A DNA stretch of 64,000 nucleotides. Source: Meconema thalassinum (lineage: Eukaryota > Arthropoda > Insecta > Orthoptera > Tettigoniidae). The stretch is from assembly GCA_946902985.2 (NCBI GenBank), contig OX336388.2, positions 226,446,467 through 226,510,466 on the forward strand, given 5' to 3'. The position numbers were made by a program, and so were the translations under genes. The notes under the pieces are model-generated. The model searched no databases. It was not told where the DNA came from and saw only the letters and a program-made list of their open reading frames with translations. Below are positions 29,830-40,950 of this stretch, piece after piece. Every line of letters starts with the position of its first letter. Position 1 is the stretch's first letter.

Positions 29830-30211
29830 CTTGCCACGGTGGGTGAGTGGATAGCGTGTCGGTCTACTAACCCCAAGATTGCAGGTTCGCCCCTGACCGT
29901 GGTAAGTGATTTTTGAAAGGCGGCAAAAATACGATACGCATGTCATACGATGTTGGCATGTCAAAGAACCCATTTGAATTCAGTAGGCCGAGTTCATAAT
30001 GGCAAAATTAATCTCGGGAGTTTCCGCCAGCACAAAGTTCCTCATTTCTCTACTAGAAAGCGCTATTGTGTTCAAGGAGATTAGATATCTAACATCTAAC
30101 CTCCTTGACTTTCATAGTCAAGGAACTACGAAATTCGACATGCAAGCTACCCTCTGGGTGTCAAATAGCAAAGCTTGCACCAGGCACCCGAGGCCATACG
30201 ATATTATTATT
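29828..30211 (+). mobile_element. tRNA-derived SINE, family S1, copy 1 (inside PolB)
   Basis: The head is tRNA-like: an A-box-type GGGTGAGTGGATAGCGTG and a B-box-type GCAGGTTCGCCCCTGAC, framed by CCACGGT / ACCGTGG that could pair as an acceptor stem. The body contains CAAAGAACCCATTTGAATTC and CCGCCAGCACAAAGTTCCTC, and the tail is (ATT)n at 30201-30211. Other copies are at 61514-61895 (-) and 55313-55390 (head only). The tRNA-like promoter elements fit RNA polymerase III transcription; mobilisation would need a LINE. Confidence 0.9.
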
Positions 30212-30224
30212 ATCGATAATTTAG

Positions 30225-33082
30225 ATCGATTTGAAATTTGGCTTGGCAATGTACCGCCGGGCACCCCACTGCCCCTCCCAGACATTCACCAATTTAATGT
30301 CACGGTATTTGCGGACATTCTCCATAGACTTGCCATAGATGCAGTTGTTCATTAATTTTAAAAAATTAATTTCAAACTGCTGTGTTGCCATTTGTCGGTG
30401 CTCTGTGTTGAGTCGCATGTATGGCTCAAGCCATGCTTTCTGAGCAAAAGAAATACCCCTGTGGACTTTCTTCAACACCAAGCCTTGGGCGAGGCATTGC
30501 ACCAACATTTGGATATGTAGCACATACCGATTTTTGTTGTAAAGTGTGCCCATGAGTTTTTCAGTTTTCACTTTACTGTCAGGGGGAACCATTTGCTCAA
30601 GGCAGAATGGGAAATCGGCATGTTCATCATACAAGGATGATGGATATTCAATATCCACTTCTAGCACATATCCACGGCCTGTTTCTTGGCTAGCCATGTT
30701 CACATCAAATTCTGACACTTGTTTGTCTGTCAGCCAAGCAAACTTCCCATAGGGCAAAGGCTGACTCATGGCGTAACCGTACAAATTATTCACGTCATAG
30801 TACATTAAGTACGATTCTTGTTTTTCCGGTGAATAATCAGGCATGTAGACATTGTTCGCTTCGGCATGGCGCTGGTTAAGTGACACAAAGCCGCCACGAA
30901 TGCCCTTTTCAAAAAATAGAACCATGTCTACGTCAGTGAGTAAATCCAATTCCACTTGAGTGTATTTCAAAGCGGCATCAAACGAGAGTCCAGGACTCGT
31001 GTAATAGTGAGCCGGATCAAGACCGTAAATGTGTTGACACAAGTTACGGAATTTTTCAAACACATCAGTGAGCAGCAATACATCCAGTTTTAGGTAATGC
31101 AAAGCATATTCACTTAGCGTCTTCATGCCAAACACTCGCCAAACTTGACATGCATGTGCATAGTCTTCATCGGAAACGGTACTGCGTGTTAGTTTCGAGT
31201 AAAATTTCTCTTGTGGTGGGAGTTTTCTTTGCTTTAACACGTCCCAGCTGTTGTAGAAATCATACGGGAATATACCTTTCCGAATGCACAATTGAAATTG
31301 CTCAGGATCATTAAAATGCATTCTAGTATTTTTTAATTCCTCCTCATTCAAGCCATTCACAAGGCTGTCTAGCGAGGATGCCATAAACTTAAAGGAATCC
31401 AAAAATCGAATGCTAAAGTTGCTCAACCTCCATGTCAGGGCTGTAAAACGCTCATGGTTTTGGGGGATAATGGTAAACGAGCCCTTGTTGACATGACCCA
31501 ATTCACGAATCAAAAACTGAATGTCATAATTCGCCAGATTGTGGAAAATGGCACCGATGAAACGAGGAGCTGGAAAGTTCAAGTTGCATTTACTATGCGC
31601 AGCTCCACGAAACTCCCCCGTAAAGTGCGAGTGATCACGAACGGTGTCTTCAGCACTGATCAGTGGCTTTTCGCAAATATGACATGTCGTGGCATGCTCA
31701 TACTGCTGCTGTTGTTCTGGAGATAGGCTCATGGGTACTGGGTGGTCCAGTAATTCCTGTACATGGTCGGCCAACTTGACAAGTTCATCCAAGAACCATT
31801 TGGCACAATCTGGCCCCTCACGATATTTGTAAACGGATTGTGTGGGGTCATGGGCACACACCACATTAAATCCTATGGCAAAGGGTTCATGTTTTTGAAT
31901 GGGTGTGGTTGAGCTGATGGTGAGATCTGGTTCACATCCCGCCATGGGTGTAGTGAGAGCTTCGAAATCTGCATATACCACATAGGGAACAGTGTCACGC
32001 TTGTGAATGTCCTTAAACTTTAACACAGCCTTGTCCCCTTGTGGCAATATCAATCTCACCGCTTCCTGAGTAACACAATCTACCCTATGACGTTCTAAGA
32101 GCGTAGGGGTTGTAAAATATTGCAAGCAACGGTCGCAAATGTACTTCTTACCATTATGCTTGGACACTTGACTGCTTAGCAATCTACTTAAGCTTTTAAT
32201 CAGGCAATAGTGATTCACTTCTCCTACAGATAAATATAAAAGATGAATGTGATGTCGTTTCGGTTCTTTTGTGGCATAAAGAGGACCCACAATCACATTA
32301 CCATCAAGGCCATACACCATGAACGAAAAGTCCTGGTTATCTTGTTCAAACCTATGGATCTCGGTTAAGTCCATAGGGAACGTCACTCGAGTTAAATTTA
32401 AAGTATGTTTCAATTCAACAAACTTGGCCTTGTACATTCCTGGTCGACAACTGTCACGTTGTGCTGGTTGCAAAAACGCAGCCACAGACCACAGAAAGCA
32501 ATCATTGTCACGATTCTTTATATTGACCACAGCATTTTTCGAAGCTATGGCTGGTGGTGTTTTAATATAGCTAGACCCAGCATTCAACGGGTTGAATTGA
32601 CAAATGTTGATTTGCAAATGATGAATTTTGTCTAAGGCTAGACCACTCGGTCCTTGTTGCAGTTTATCAAATTTTGATAGCAAGGCATTCACCACGTGGG
32701 TTTCATACCACTGTTCCAAATTATGGGCTATGAATAGCTCTTGCATTTTACTGCAAATATAAAATGCCTCTTTATGCTCCACGACCTTCTTTTTATATAT
32801 GAAATCGCACACCAGTTCTGTATTCACTTTTAAAGCCGTATGCAACCTTTGTGCTGTACAAATTTCAATTTTAAAAATTTCAAAACAAGATTGTAAAAAT
32901 TCTTTGGGAATCAAACTTTTTCTAACATTCACCACGCGGCCAGAGCACACACGCGATTTGAAACAACTGTTTAGAGGTTCCCAAGTTAGGCTATCGGTAG
33001 CAGTAGCAAATGACATTATTTTAGAAAGAACACTCTCACCTGAGTTTTCAGCTGTAGACTGCTTGACAATGGTCCCAAACAC
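30225..33082 (-). pseudogene. PolB: Polinton DNA polymerase B, N-terminal and catalytic part
   Basis: Up to 953 residues on the minus strand. The ATG-based start is 33016; the frame is open to a GTG at 33082. Features in order: an N-terminal domain with RDNDCFLWSVAAFL; a zinc-finger-like CDRCLQ...ERHRVDC; exonuclease motifs VVYADFEALTT (I), IFHNLANYDIQFLI (II) and YLKLDVLLLTDVF (III); an HNH-like insert CHICEKPL...RDHSHFTGEFRGAAH; polymerase motif A YYDVNNLYGYAMSQPLP; and motif B LMNNCIYGKSMEN. The frame ends in a TAA at 30221-30223 created at the SINE junction. Motif C is beyond the SINE. This is the protein-primed family B polymerase that would replicate the linear genome. Confidence 0.94.
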
Positions 33083-33640
33083 ACACGTTCCTGGTTATTA
33101 ACAAAGGTCAAGCGTTTTCCAACACTCTAAAAAGAAATAAAATAAACCACCATAAGTATATCCATTCCATATAGTTTATGCATTTCATAAACAAAACAAA
33201 ATCAAACAGGTTATATTATATAATAAAACAAATCTCACCTTGACGTGTAATGCTTTGCTATATTCCCGTCTCGTGGGCTAGTGTGGAAATGGTTTTCTTT
33301 TCTATCTGTCTGTCTTTCTCTTTCTTTAATATATTTCCCACCGACACACGACAGATCGGCTATACACGTTATCTGCAAACAAATAAATAAATAAAATCAT
33401 TAATTACCTAATCAATAAATAATTTCATGTATTTATATAAAAATCAATAAATATATAAATGAATAAATATATACCTACCCCACAACAAGGTTAAGTATTT
33501 TCCACCAACACCAAAACTGTTAAACAAGACCAGGGGTTTCATGCAACGCAATGTGTTCAAAGGTAGTCACTTAAGTGAGCGTGGAAATGATAACAACATG
33601 TCTTTATATATGCTACGTTGCATGTATAATCTTTTTTTTT
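33083..33640. other. Polinton non-coding region between PolB and right repeat
   Basis: AT-rich, with AAATAAATAAATAAAATC runs near 33383 and 33435, and no credible frame. It probably contains the polymerase promoter; no clear TATA or initiator can be singled out. Confidence 0.55.
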
Positions 33641-35122
33641 TCCCATGCTTTGAACATTCTCTTATCGTGCACGTGGACAGCTAACGTCCCAGGCGAACAC
33701 CTGTGTCGGATCAAATTTCACATGAACTTGCATTTTGTCACGTACGCAGCAAAACAGGATGTGACTTGTTAACAGTTATCATGCACGTGGACAGATAACG
33801 TCCAAGGTGAACACCTGCGGTAGATCAAATGTCACATGGACTTGCATTTTGTCACGTACGAAGCAAGACAGGATGTCACTGGTTTAGCGTGCCTGTGGTT
33901 TCACATGTGTGCACGCCTTTCGCACTTCCCTGCCACCACGATGGACAGATTATTTCACCTTCAAGCGTCATGGTCATTTTTTCCATTGCACCTGTTGTCA
34001 AGTCAGACCGGAGCCTTCCAATAAGCTCAAATGACCTTCACCTCCTGTAAGTTTGTTTTCTGTACTCGCTTCGACCAACATAGAATCAAGTTCTCATCAC
34101 CGTTTACACGTCAAAGGTAAAATATCAGAAAAACGCACCCTCGCTCTGTCATACACCGACCCGTCGAAATATCGATTGATCTATTGAACACAGCCACCTT
34201 GGTCAGCGACAGGTTCGTTGAAACACACACACACACCCAGCCGTATTGTCTCTCTCAACCACCACGCTTCATGGACATTATAAACAGGTAAAGAAAAAGA
34301 AAACGTTTTTTCAACATGTATGGCGTTAGACCCATGTGAATTATTTTTTGGAGAAAAATATCTACCACATTTGAAAGGGGGCGTTAGCCCGAGTCCTAGG
34401 ACACCTCGTACATGTCTCTAGCGTTATTGGTTCGTGACATATCGGCAAAAATCACAAAAAACACATGTTTACCCCCAAAATCGCGTTTCCCAATTTTTTT
34501 AAAATTACAACGAGTGGTCCATAGCAAAGAGGACGTCTTCCCGAATCCTTGGACCCATCGTACATGCCTCTAACGTTATTGGTTCGTGAGATATCGGCAA
34601 AATCACAAAAAGCATGTGTTTACCCCAAAATCGAGTTTCCAAATTTTTTTTAAAATTGCAACGAGTGATATATAGCAAAGAGGACGTCACTCCGAGTCCT
34701 TGGACCCGTCGTACACGCCTCTAGCATGATTAGTTCGCGAGATATAGCAAAAAGTTCAAAATCACGTTTTTCCCCTCAAAAAAACTGTGTTTCCAAATTT
34801 TCACCTTTTCGACACCTACATTCCCGTAAAGAGCACAACGAGACGAAAAAAATGAATCCAAGCACGCCCTCCTAGCATGGCTCCTTCCATTCCAAGGTCG
34901 CAGGGGCTCACCACTTGCTTTTTTAAGCAGCTTTCCCCTCATCCCACTACTACAGGTTTTCATCCTAGAGACTTGACATTTATTTGGGGGGTAGAGGGGG
35001 TGGGGATCATTGATTTACATGAAACAAACTTTTTTGTAAACTTCCTAGTTTCCAAAAGATAGGAATTTCAAAATTCGCGTGTTTTCAAAAAAGCATAAAA
35101 AGTAAAAAAAGTCATTATAAAA
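33641..35122 (-). repeat. Polinton right terminal inverted repeat, inner segment
   Basis: Inverse of 14650-16125 in the left arm, with only scattered differences, and carrying the same internal direct-repeat sets. It stops within the A-run at 35119-35122, where the family A element A2 is inserted. Confidence 0.95.
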
Positions 35123-35355
35123 CAAGATGTTCAGTAAAGAACATATAGCCTACTTTCTCCTAAATGTATGAGTATAGTTATAACTCGTTGTTATTATCAA
35201 AGAGTATAATAGAACTATTCTTTGTTGAAGACCTTAGAAACGATTTACCTCTACCAAACGCCACGACCTAGATAAAAACTGCTACCATCATTGAAGAAAG
35301 AAAGAAAGATAAGAAGTATATCAAGAATGTTATGGATCTGGAGACATAATCGACC

Positions 35356-35591
35356 GGACTGGCGGCGTGACTCAGCGGTAACGTTCTCGCTTGCTGGGCC
35401 CTAGGTTGCAGGTTCGTATCCTGGCGCAGTCAGCTGGCATTTGAGGGTGCACAAATGCGAGGGAGCCGTGTCAGTACATTTACTGGCACGTTAAAGATCC
35501 CCTTCGGGCCAAAATTCCGGCACCCCGGTGTCTCTAAAAGCAGCAGTAGTTAAAAGGGATGTAAAACCAATAACATTATTATTATTATTAT
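35356..35591 (+). mobile_element. tRNA-derived SINE, family S2
   Basis: The head has A-box-like GGCGTGACTCAGCGGTAACG and B-box-like GCAGGTTCGTATCCTGGCGC. The body contains CACGTTAAAGATCCCCTTCG and CGGCACCCCGGTGTCTC, and the tail is (ATT)n at 35574-35591. A short CGACC occurs on both sides (35350 and 35594 regions) and may be the target duplication. Confidence 0.85.
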
Positions 35592-35734
35592 TACGACCTG
35601 CCGTGGGCAACATCCAACTTTGAGTTGAGGCATGTCTTTACACGTCTGGTTGTGCATGGCTTTCACAACCCTAATTGAATTAACAAATCTTTCCATGACC
35701 CTACAGAGACGTGTGTATACAAACTATGTGGATA

Positions 35735-36265
35735 TTTCCGATAATATAATCCTAACAGAGCGAGTGCATTCTAGCGGCCAGAATAAGAAACTTTTCAATA
35801 AAATCTGGAAGTTACCTTTTTGGCAGCTAGATGTCTCGAGTAAATCTGCTGGCGAATTATGTTTTAATTAAATATATATTTTACACCATAATGTGGACAA
35901 TATAACGCTTAATAACATTTTCAAGTAACGCAAAATAGGCTGTTACAAACCCTTTAAAATAAAAAGTTAAAATGTATCGTAGTATCAACTTGTCATTCTT
36001 CAAATTCGATGCGCATAGAATGATAATGGTATAGTAATCAATGGATCCCCACGTAGACTAGTCGGGACATCTAGTGGTGAAATATCGAACAATATAATCC
36101 TAACAGAGCGAGTGCATTCTAGCGGCCAGAAGAAGAAACTTTTCAATAAAATCTGGAAGTTACCTTTTTGGCAGCTAGATGTCTCGAGTAAATCTGCTGG
36201 CGAATTATGTTTTAATTAAATATATATTTTACACCATAATTTGCACAATATAACGCTTAATTTTA
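35735..36265 (+). repeat. ~150-bp direct duplication within element A2
   Basis: Units at about 35740-35905 and 36090-36260 share AATATAATCCTAACAGAGCG, AGTGCATTCTAGCGGCCAGA, TAAATCTGCTGGCGAATTAT and TACACCATAAT(G/T)T with one to three differences. A ~180-bp unrelated spacer separates them. Confidence 0.9.
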
Positions 36266-36320
36266 AAACATCTGAGTCATTACAAAACAATAAACATATA
36301 ACATTTCAAGCAAAAAAACT

Positions 36321-36392
36321 AGGTCTGATCGGGTTTGAAGCATAGGAATCTGAGCGACAGGCTATCGCTCTACCACTGAGCTAATTGTGTCA
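36321..36392 (-). repeat. tRNA-like sequence (pseudogene or SINE head)
   Basis: On the minus strand it has ATTAGCTCAGTGGTAGAGCG, a perfect-looking A box, and CTTCAAACCCGATC, an imperfect B box where GGTTCGAATCC is expected. The lengths between the boxes fit a tRNA, but the T-arm is degraded and acceptor pairing is poor. Probably a tRNA pseudogene or a SINE head without a body. Confidence 0.6.
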
Positions 36393-37220
36393 ACGAATAT
36401 CGTTCTATTTAAAATGACTTACATAGAACTTGTTAGCAAATAATGATTTATACTAAACGATTTCATCACTGGAGTATATTATTTATATATAAAGCATTTC
36501 ATACAAAGTTTATTTATTTTTTATCAGTACGCTATATTGCATTCAATACTCAAATTAGTGAAATATAAGTCAGGCACAAGATATCCGCTGCCATCTTGTC
36601 TTATTAATGAATCAGCTGAGCTTTTTAAAATCACGTCTGCACTATAGTATTACAAAATAAACTTTTAATTTCGTACGTGCCTCTTCCTTTAGAACAGTTA
36701 AAACGATTCTCGGCTCGATAATCGGAACTGGTGGGTCCCATGATATGGATTATAAAGTTTGCATAATTCGCACGGCCGCCATCCTGAAATGGTATGGCGG
36801 ACGACCTTGTAGTTTGGTCACAAGACGCATCCTATACGAAGGTATGTTGTTACCAAATTTGGTAGAGATTGGATGATTTGGTTAGTCGTTATTTGATTTT
36901 ACGTTTTGAACGTTTGAGTGGCCGCCATTCAGTTTTATTAAAGATGGCGGCGATATAAAACATGACACTGAGGTGTCCTTTGCTAGTGCTACCTTTGTAC
37001 CAAATTTCGTTCAATTCGCATTCACCGTGTTCGAATTGATAGGGGGGACAGACATTCAGAGTACACACACTCACACACACACACACAGACTCACACACAC
37101 ACATACACACACACAGACTCACACACACACATACACACACACAGACAGACACACTTTTTTCGCCCTGTGTTGATCTCATAAGTCTACTTTCATTTTTTGC
37201 AAAAATCGAAAGTAGGCTAA

Positions 37221-37497
37221 AAATAAAGGTCATAAAGACCATTCGTTTGAGCCATGGCATAACGTTCTATCATGTTTAGTGTTCAAGCTATCGCCTATTT
37301 TCGAAAACGAAAAAAATCCAAAAAAAATCCAAAATATTACGAGTAGTCCATAGCAAAGAGGACGTCAGCCCGAGTCCAACGACACCTCATTTGTCAAAAT
37401 CGGACCATGCGTTCGAGAGATATTTAACATGGCTGAGGCTTAGTAGTGGTAAGAGGAGGGTTCTGGAGTGCGTTGGAACTCTCATCACCCCCCTACT
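37221..37497 (-). repeat. Polinton right terminal inverted repeat, outer segment
   Basis: Inverse of 14366-14642. It resumes with AAATAAAGGTCATAAAGACC after element A2 and ends CTCATCACCCCCCTACT at 37497, followed by the TATACC duplication. Confidence 0.96.
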
Positions 37498-37804
37498 TAT
37501 ACCATTCATCCGATTGCGATGAATCATTGATGAGTTATTGTGAACACGCCAGGGAAGGGTTTCGACTTAGTAAATCCATTTCACAATCGGGAGCGTACGA
37601 GTAGATTAAACAAATGAGTGACAGCGATGAAACTTTTGAAAGTTGTTGTGCACGCTCCCACGAATGGTTCTAAATTAGAAAATCCATTTTAGGATAGCTT
37701 AGAGGCAGTTAACATGTTGTGTATCCAAAAGCACTTCAAGAAACAGAATTTCAACGCCAACATTTTCTTTGATTGGCATTGCAACGCATGCCGGGTACAG
37801 CTTG
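37498..37804 (+). repeat. ~165-bp satellite array, right part, and end of its host element
   Basis: After the Polinton the array resumes with TATACCATTCATCCGATTGC and one or two degenerate units follow. The tail, CAACGCATGCCGGGTACAGC, resembles the terminal phrase of non-autonomous elements that begin with a TATATAAAAATCAATG-type leader, as at 12326. The array and both unique ends therefore look like one interrupted element. Confidence 0.7.
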
Positions 37805-37897
37805 TAGATAAACAAATAAAGAAATAGATAAATAGATAAATAAATAAATAAATAGATAAATAGATAAATAGATAAATAAATAAATAAATAGATAAAT
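37805..37897. repeat. AAAT/AGAT microsatellite, far-right segment
   Basis: The same tetranucleotide mixture as at 9840-10719 and 12239-12325, now outside the right end of the satellite element. Confidence 0.9.
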
Positions 37898-39050
37898 ACA
37901 GCTAGAAAGAACATGGGAAACTAAAACAATCATAAAATGTCTGACATTTCATTTCATCCTGTGTATACTGTATTTTACTTGATTTCATTTCTCAACAGTT
38001 TTATTAAATTAGTTTCTTAAGGAAACCGGGACGTGTGAATCGATAGAAAATGTAGCTTCCAATGTTTAGTTACATATCCTAGAAACTACAATAGATATTT
38101 CCTTGAATGTTCTTTTGGTATATTCAGAGTACATTCATCATTATTTGGGTAGAATTTGAAGCTTCTATGTTGAATATTTTGTGTCAGAGAGAGCATTAAA
38201 AACATATATTGTTAAATATTCCCTTAACTCATGCCCCTTTTTCTGAGCAAATACTCAAACCAGACCCAATAAACTTTGGATGCATAATATTTAAACCATT
38301 TTTGAGCTACTGAAGTATAATTATTGTCCTATTGGTCACAGGAGTTGAGTTCTATTTCTTTTACATTGTAGTTGGAAACTGGAATTTTCTGAAAAATTGT
38401 CAGTGCTTTTCTAGCAGGGCTCCATGAACTAATCAAGATACCTGAATAAATGTACGTCCGCTAGTAAATCTATATAGGGACTTAGGGACTACCAGATTTC
38501 AAATACATTGATCAGATAGTTTCTGAGAAAAGGGTACATGAAGTTTCAAAAAATATGACTTACGGAAAACACAAAAATAATGCTTGACTAGTAGCTACAG
38601 TACAGCCTTAAAACATTGTGTTAAAACCTAATTTTATTGCATCAAATGGAAGATTTTTTTAAGCTAAAAAAAGAAAGTTGACAATTTTGAACGTATCACA
38701 CGTCCCGGATCCCTTAAGGTTTAATTGTAATATGCTGAATAAGGTCCAATTGTCTCAATTTCAATATATGTTTTATTGATTGGCGGTGCATTTTAATGAA
38801 TTATATTTTATTGTTATTTTATTATCATACAAAATGTTAAGTGCATTCCTTCTGCAAACACCTATTAGTAAACGTCACACTTTACCACTAAGGAAATTTA
38901 AGACATCTGAGAAATACAGCGCCAATGACGGCTATTATATGTACTAAAGTATCATATATATTATTTCAGTGGTATGCATCCCTCCTACGGCGCTCACAAG
39001 AGACTGATCGTGAAAAATGAGCATTCAAATGAAAGAGAATAGACATTACC
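37898..39050. other. Intergenic, no gene seen
   Basis: AT-rich unique sequence. No coding frame of note and no recognised repeat ends. Confidence 0.55.
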
Positions 39051-39928
39051 AGTGACGCATTGCACTCTAATTTCATAAATATCTGTAATTTCTTTAAAAA
39101 ATGACTTTAAAAAAACTGTACGGAGTGTGCGATTTGCAGTTACTGTTGCTGCAGGAAGATACGCTCCATAATTGGTGTCCACTTCACATTTTGGTCGGTG
39201 TGACGCCTTTAAGTCATTTTAACATTCTGAGGTCTTTCCTTTATCATTTTGCATCGATTTCAGAAACAGTAAATCCAAGGAATGTGTACTCAAATGGTAT
39301 AATTTCATAAATTAGCAGTGACGAATTGCATTCTAATTTCATAAATATCAATTTTTGTAAGAAGTGTGCGATTTGCAAATACTGATGCTCTAACATTCTG
39401 AAATTATGAGTTGTCGCCGAAACCCTTAAAACTATTAAACGTTAATTATTTTACACGTTTTTCTTCTGCCTTCTAATATCGATCATTTCGAATAGTTTTC
39501 AGAAACAGTAAATCAATGGATTGAGTACTCTAATCGTATAACCGGTGAGCTTTCAATCAATGGAAAAGCCCATCCGTCTAAACAATGGATTTATTATATT
39601 CCACGTTTGTAAATATGCCGCGATACGGGATTTTCTTCTGCAATCTAATTCCATAAATATCGATTTTTGTAAGAATTGTGCTTTTTGCAAATACTGTTGC
39701 TCCAACATGCTGCAATTCTGAGTTGTCGTCTAACACCTTAAAACATTGAACGTTAATTCTCTAACAGTTTTTCTTCTATCTGATTTTCAGGATCAGTAAA
39801 TCAATGGATTGGGTACAGGTTTTTCTTCTGCATTCTAATTCCACAAATATAGATTTTTGTAAGAAGTGTGCTTTTTGCAGATACTGTTGCTGTATCATGC
39901 TAGAGTTGTCGTCTGCAACCTTGAAACT

Positions 39929-39969
<41 letters not shown>

Positions 39970-40950
39970 ATAGGCCTCATAAATTAGCAGTGAAGAATTG
40001 CATTCTAATTTCATAAATATCAATTTTTGTAAGAAGTGTGCGATTTGCAAATACTGATGCTCTAAAATTATGAAATTATGAGTTGTCCTCTAAACACTTA
40101 AAACTATTAAACTTTAATTATTTTACAGTTTTTTCTTCTGCATTCTAATTTCATAAATATAGATAATTTCGTATGGTTTTCAGAAACAGAAAATCAATGG
40201 ATTCAGTACTCTAAATCGTATAACCGGCGTGTGTTACGGCGTCTAAAACCTTAGAACTATTAAACATTAAATTCATTTACAGTTTTTTCTTCTATCATTT
40301 CCCATGGTTTTCAGAATTACTAAATCAATGGATTGGGTACTCAAATCGTATAGTTTCATAAATATCGATTAACCGATGAGTGTTATGATGATCCAATTTT
40401 CAGTGATTGCCTTCTTAAGTTAGGGAACGTACAACTTGCAATTCTGACTGAAATGTGTCGAATAACCGGTGAGTGTTTTGGCTAAGCTCTCAATCAATGA
40501 ACTCAGCCCAGAAATGGAATCAACAGTGACGAATTGCATTTTAATTTCATAAATATCAAAGAAAGAAACCAGCCACAGCACGCTCTCATGCTGACGCTCC
40601 ACTCGGGAAAGCGAAAGCACCTCTGTAAGTAACGTGCAAAGGTGTTTAGCGCTGATCGTTGCACTTAGGAACAAGGAAGCCTCACTGTAAGCGGGGCGTG
40701 AAGAAGTTTTTCCAACGAGGGCTGTCCTGATAAGGGAGAAGGAGGCTCCTCAGCCAAGAAGATAAAGCAGGAAATCTTGACCAAGATGCTTTCATATATA
40801 TCGAATAACTGGTGAGTGTTATGACGATAGAATTTTCAGTAATTGTCTTCTTAAGTTAGAGAACGTACAGCTTGGAATTCTAACTGAAAAGAAAATGTTG
40901 TTCTATAATCATTTGTTTGAAATAATTACATTACAACCTTTCTCCTTAAG
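39051..40950. repeat. Degenerate long-period repeats
   Basis: A theme of GAATTGCATTCTAATTTCAT, AATATCAATTTTTGTAAGAA, GTGTGCGATTTGCAAATACT, GAGTTGTC...AAACCTTAAAACTATTAAA and CAGTAAATCAATGGATT recurs at about 39040, 39320, 39640, 39830, 39990 and 40520 with irregular spacing and indels. The units are too decayed to define a class. The sequence around 40560-40790 (CAGCCACAGCACGCTCTCAT onward) interrupts the theme. Confidence 0.7.
39928..39969. repeat. (ATC)n microsatellite
   Basis: About 14 copies of ATC/TCA, inside the degenerate repeat region. Confidence 0.95.

Larger units (their letters stand above)
35123..37220 (+). mobile_element. DINE-1/Helentron-like element, family A copy 2 (A2), inside the Polinton repeat
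   Basis: It begins CAAGATGTTCAGTAAAGAAC with AGCCTACTTTC and ends with the CA microsatellite and GAAAGTAGGCTAA, as A1 does. The host sequence is known from the left Polinton repeat (seven A's near 14638-14645), and the filled site has four A's before and five after. Inserted inside are SINE S2 (35356-35591), a ~150-bp direct duplication and a tRNA-like stretch. Only part of the 293-bp module is present near 36770-37030. Confidence 0.85.
14366..37497. mobile_element. Polinton/Maverick provirus, nearly complete, with nested insertions
   Basis: The ends are AGTAGGGGGGTGATGAG and its inverse, within inverted repeats of about 1.75 kb. The 6-bp direct repeat TATACC lies at 14360-14365 and 37498-37503, the usual Polinton duplication length. 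Inside are the hallmark genes: family B polymerase, retroviral-type integrase, packaging ATPase, adenain-like protease and major and minor capsid proteins. Total span is 23.1 kb; removing a LINE (3.2 kb), a SINE (0.4 kb) and a Helentron-like element (2.1 kb) leaves about 17.4 kb, normal for the group. Three core genes are disrupted, so this copy cannot act alone. Confidence 0.97.

Noticed and set aside
29999..30355. 118-residue plus-strand frame across the SINE and polymerase
   Set aside because: It spans a SINE junction and antisense polymerase sequence.
36321..36392. Functional tRNA gene
   Set aside because: Good A box but degraded B box and poor acceptor pairing; inside a transposable element.
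14366..37497. Endogenous retrovirus explanation for the integrase
   Set aside because: No gag, protease-RT or LTRs; the family B polymerase, packaging ATPase, capsid genes and inverted repeats identify a Polinton.
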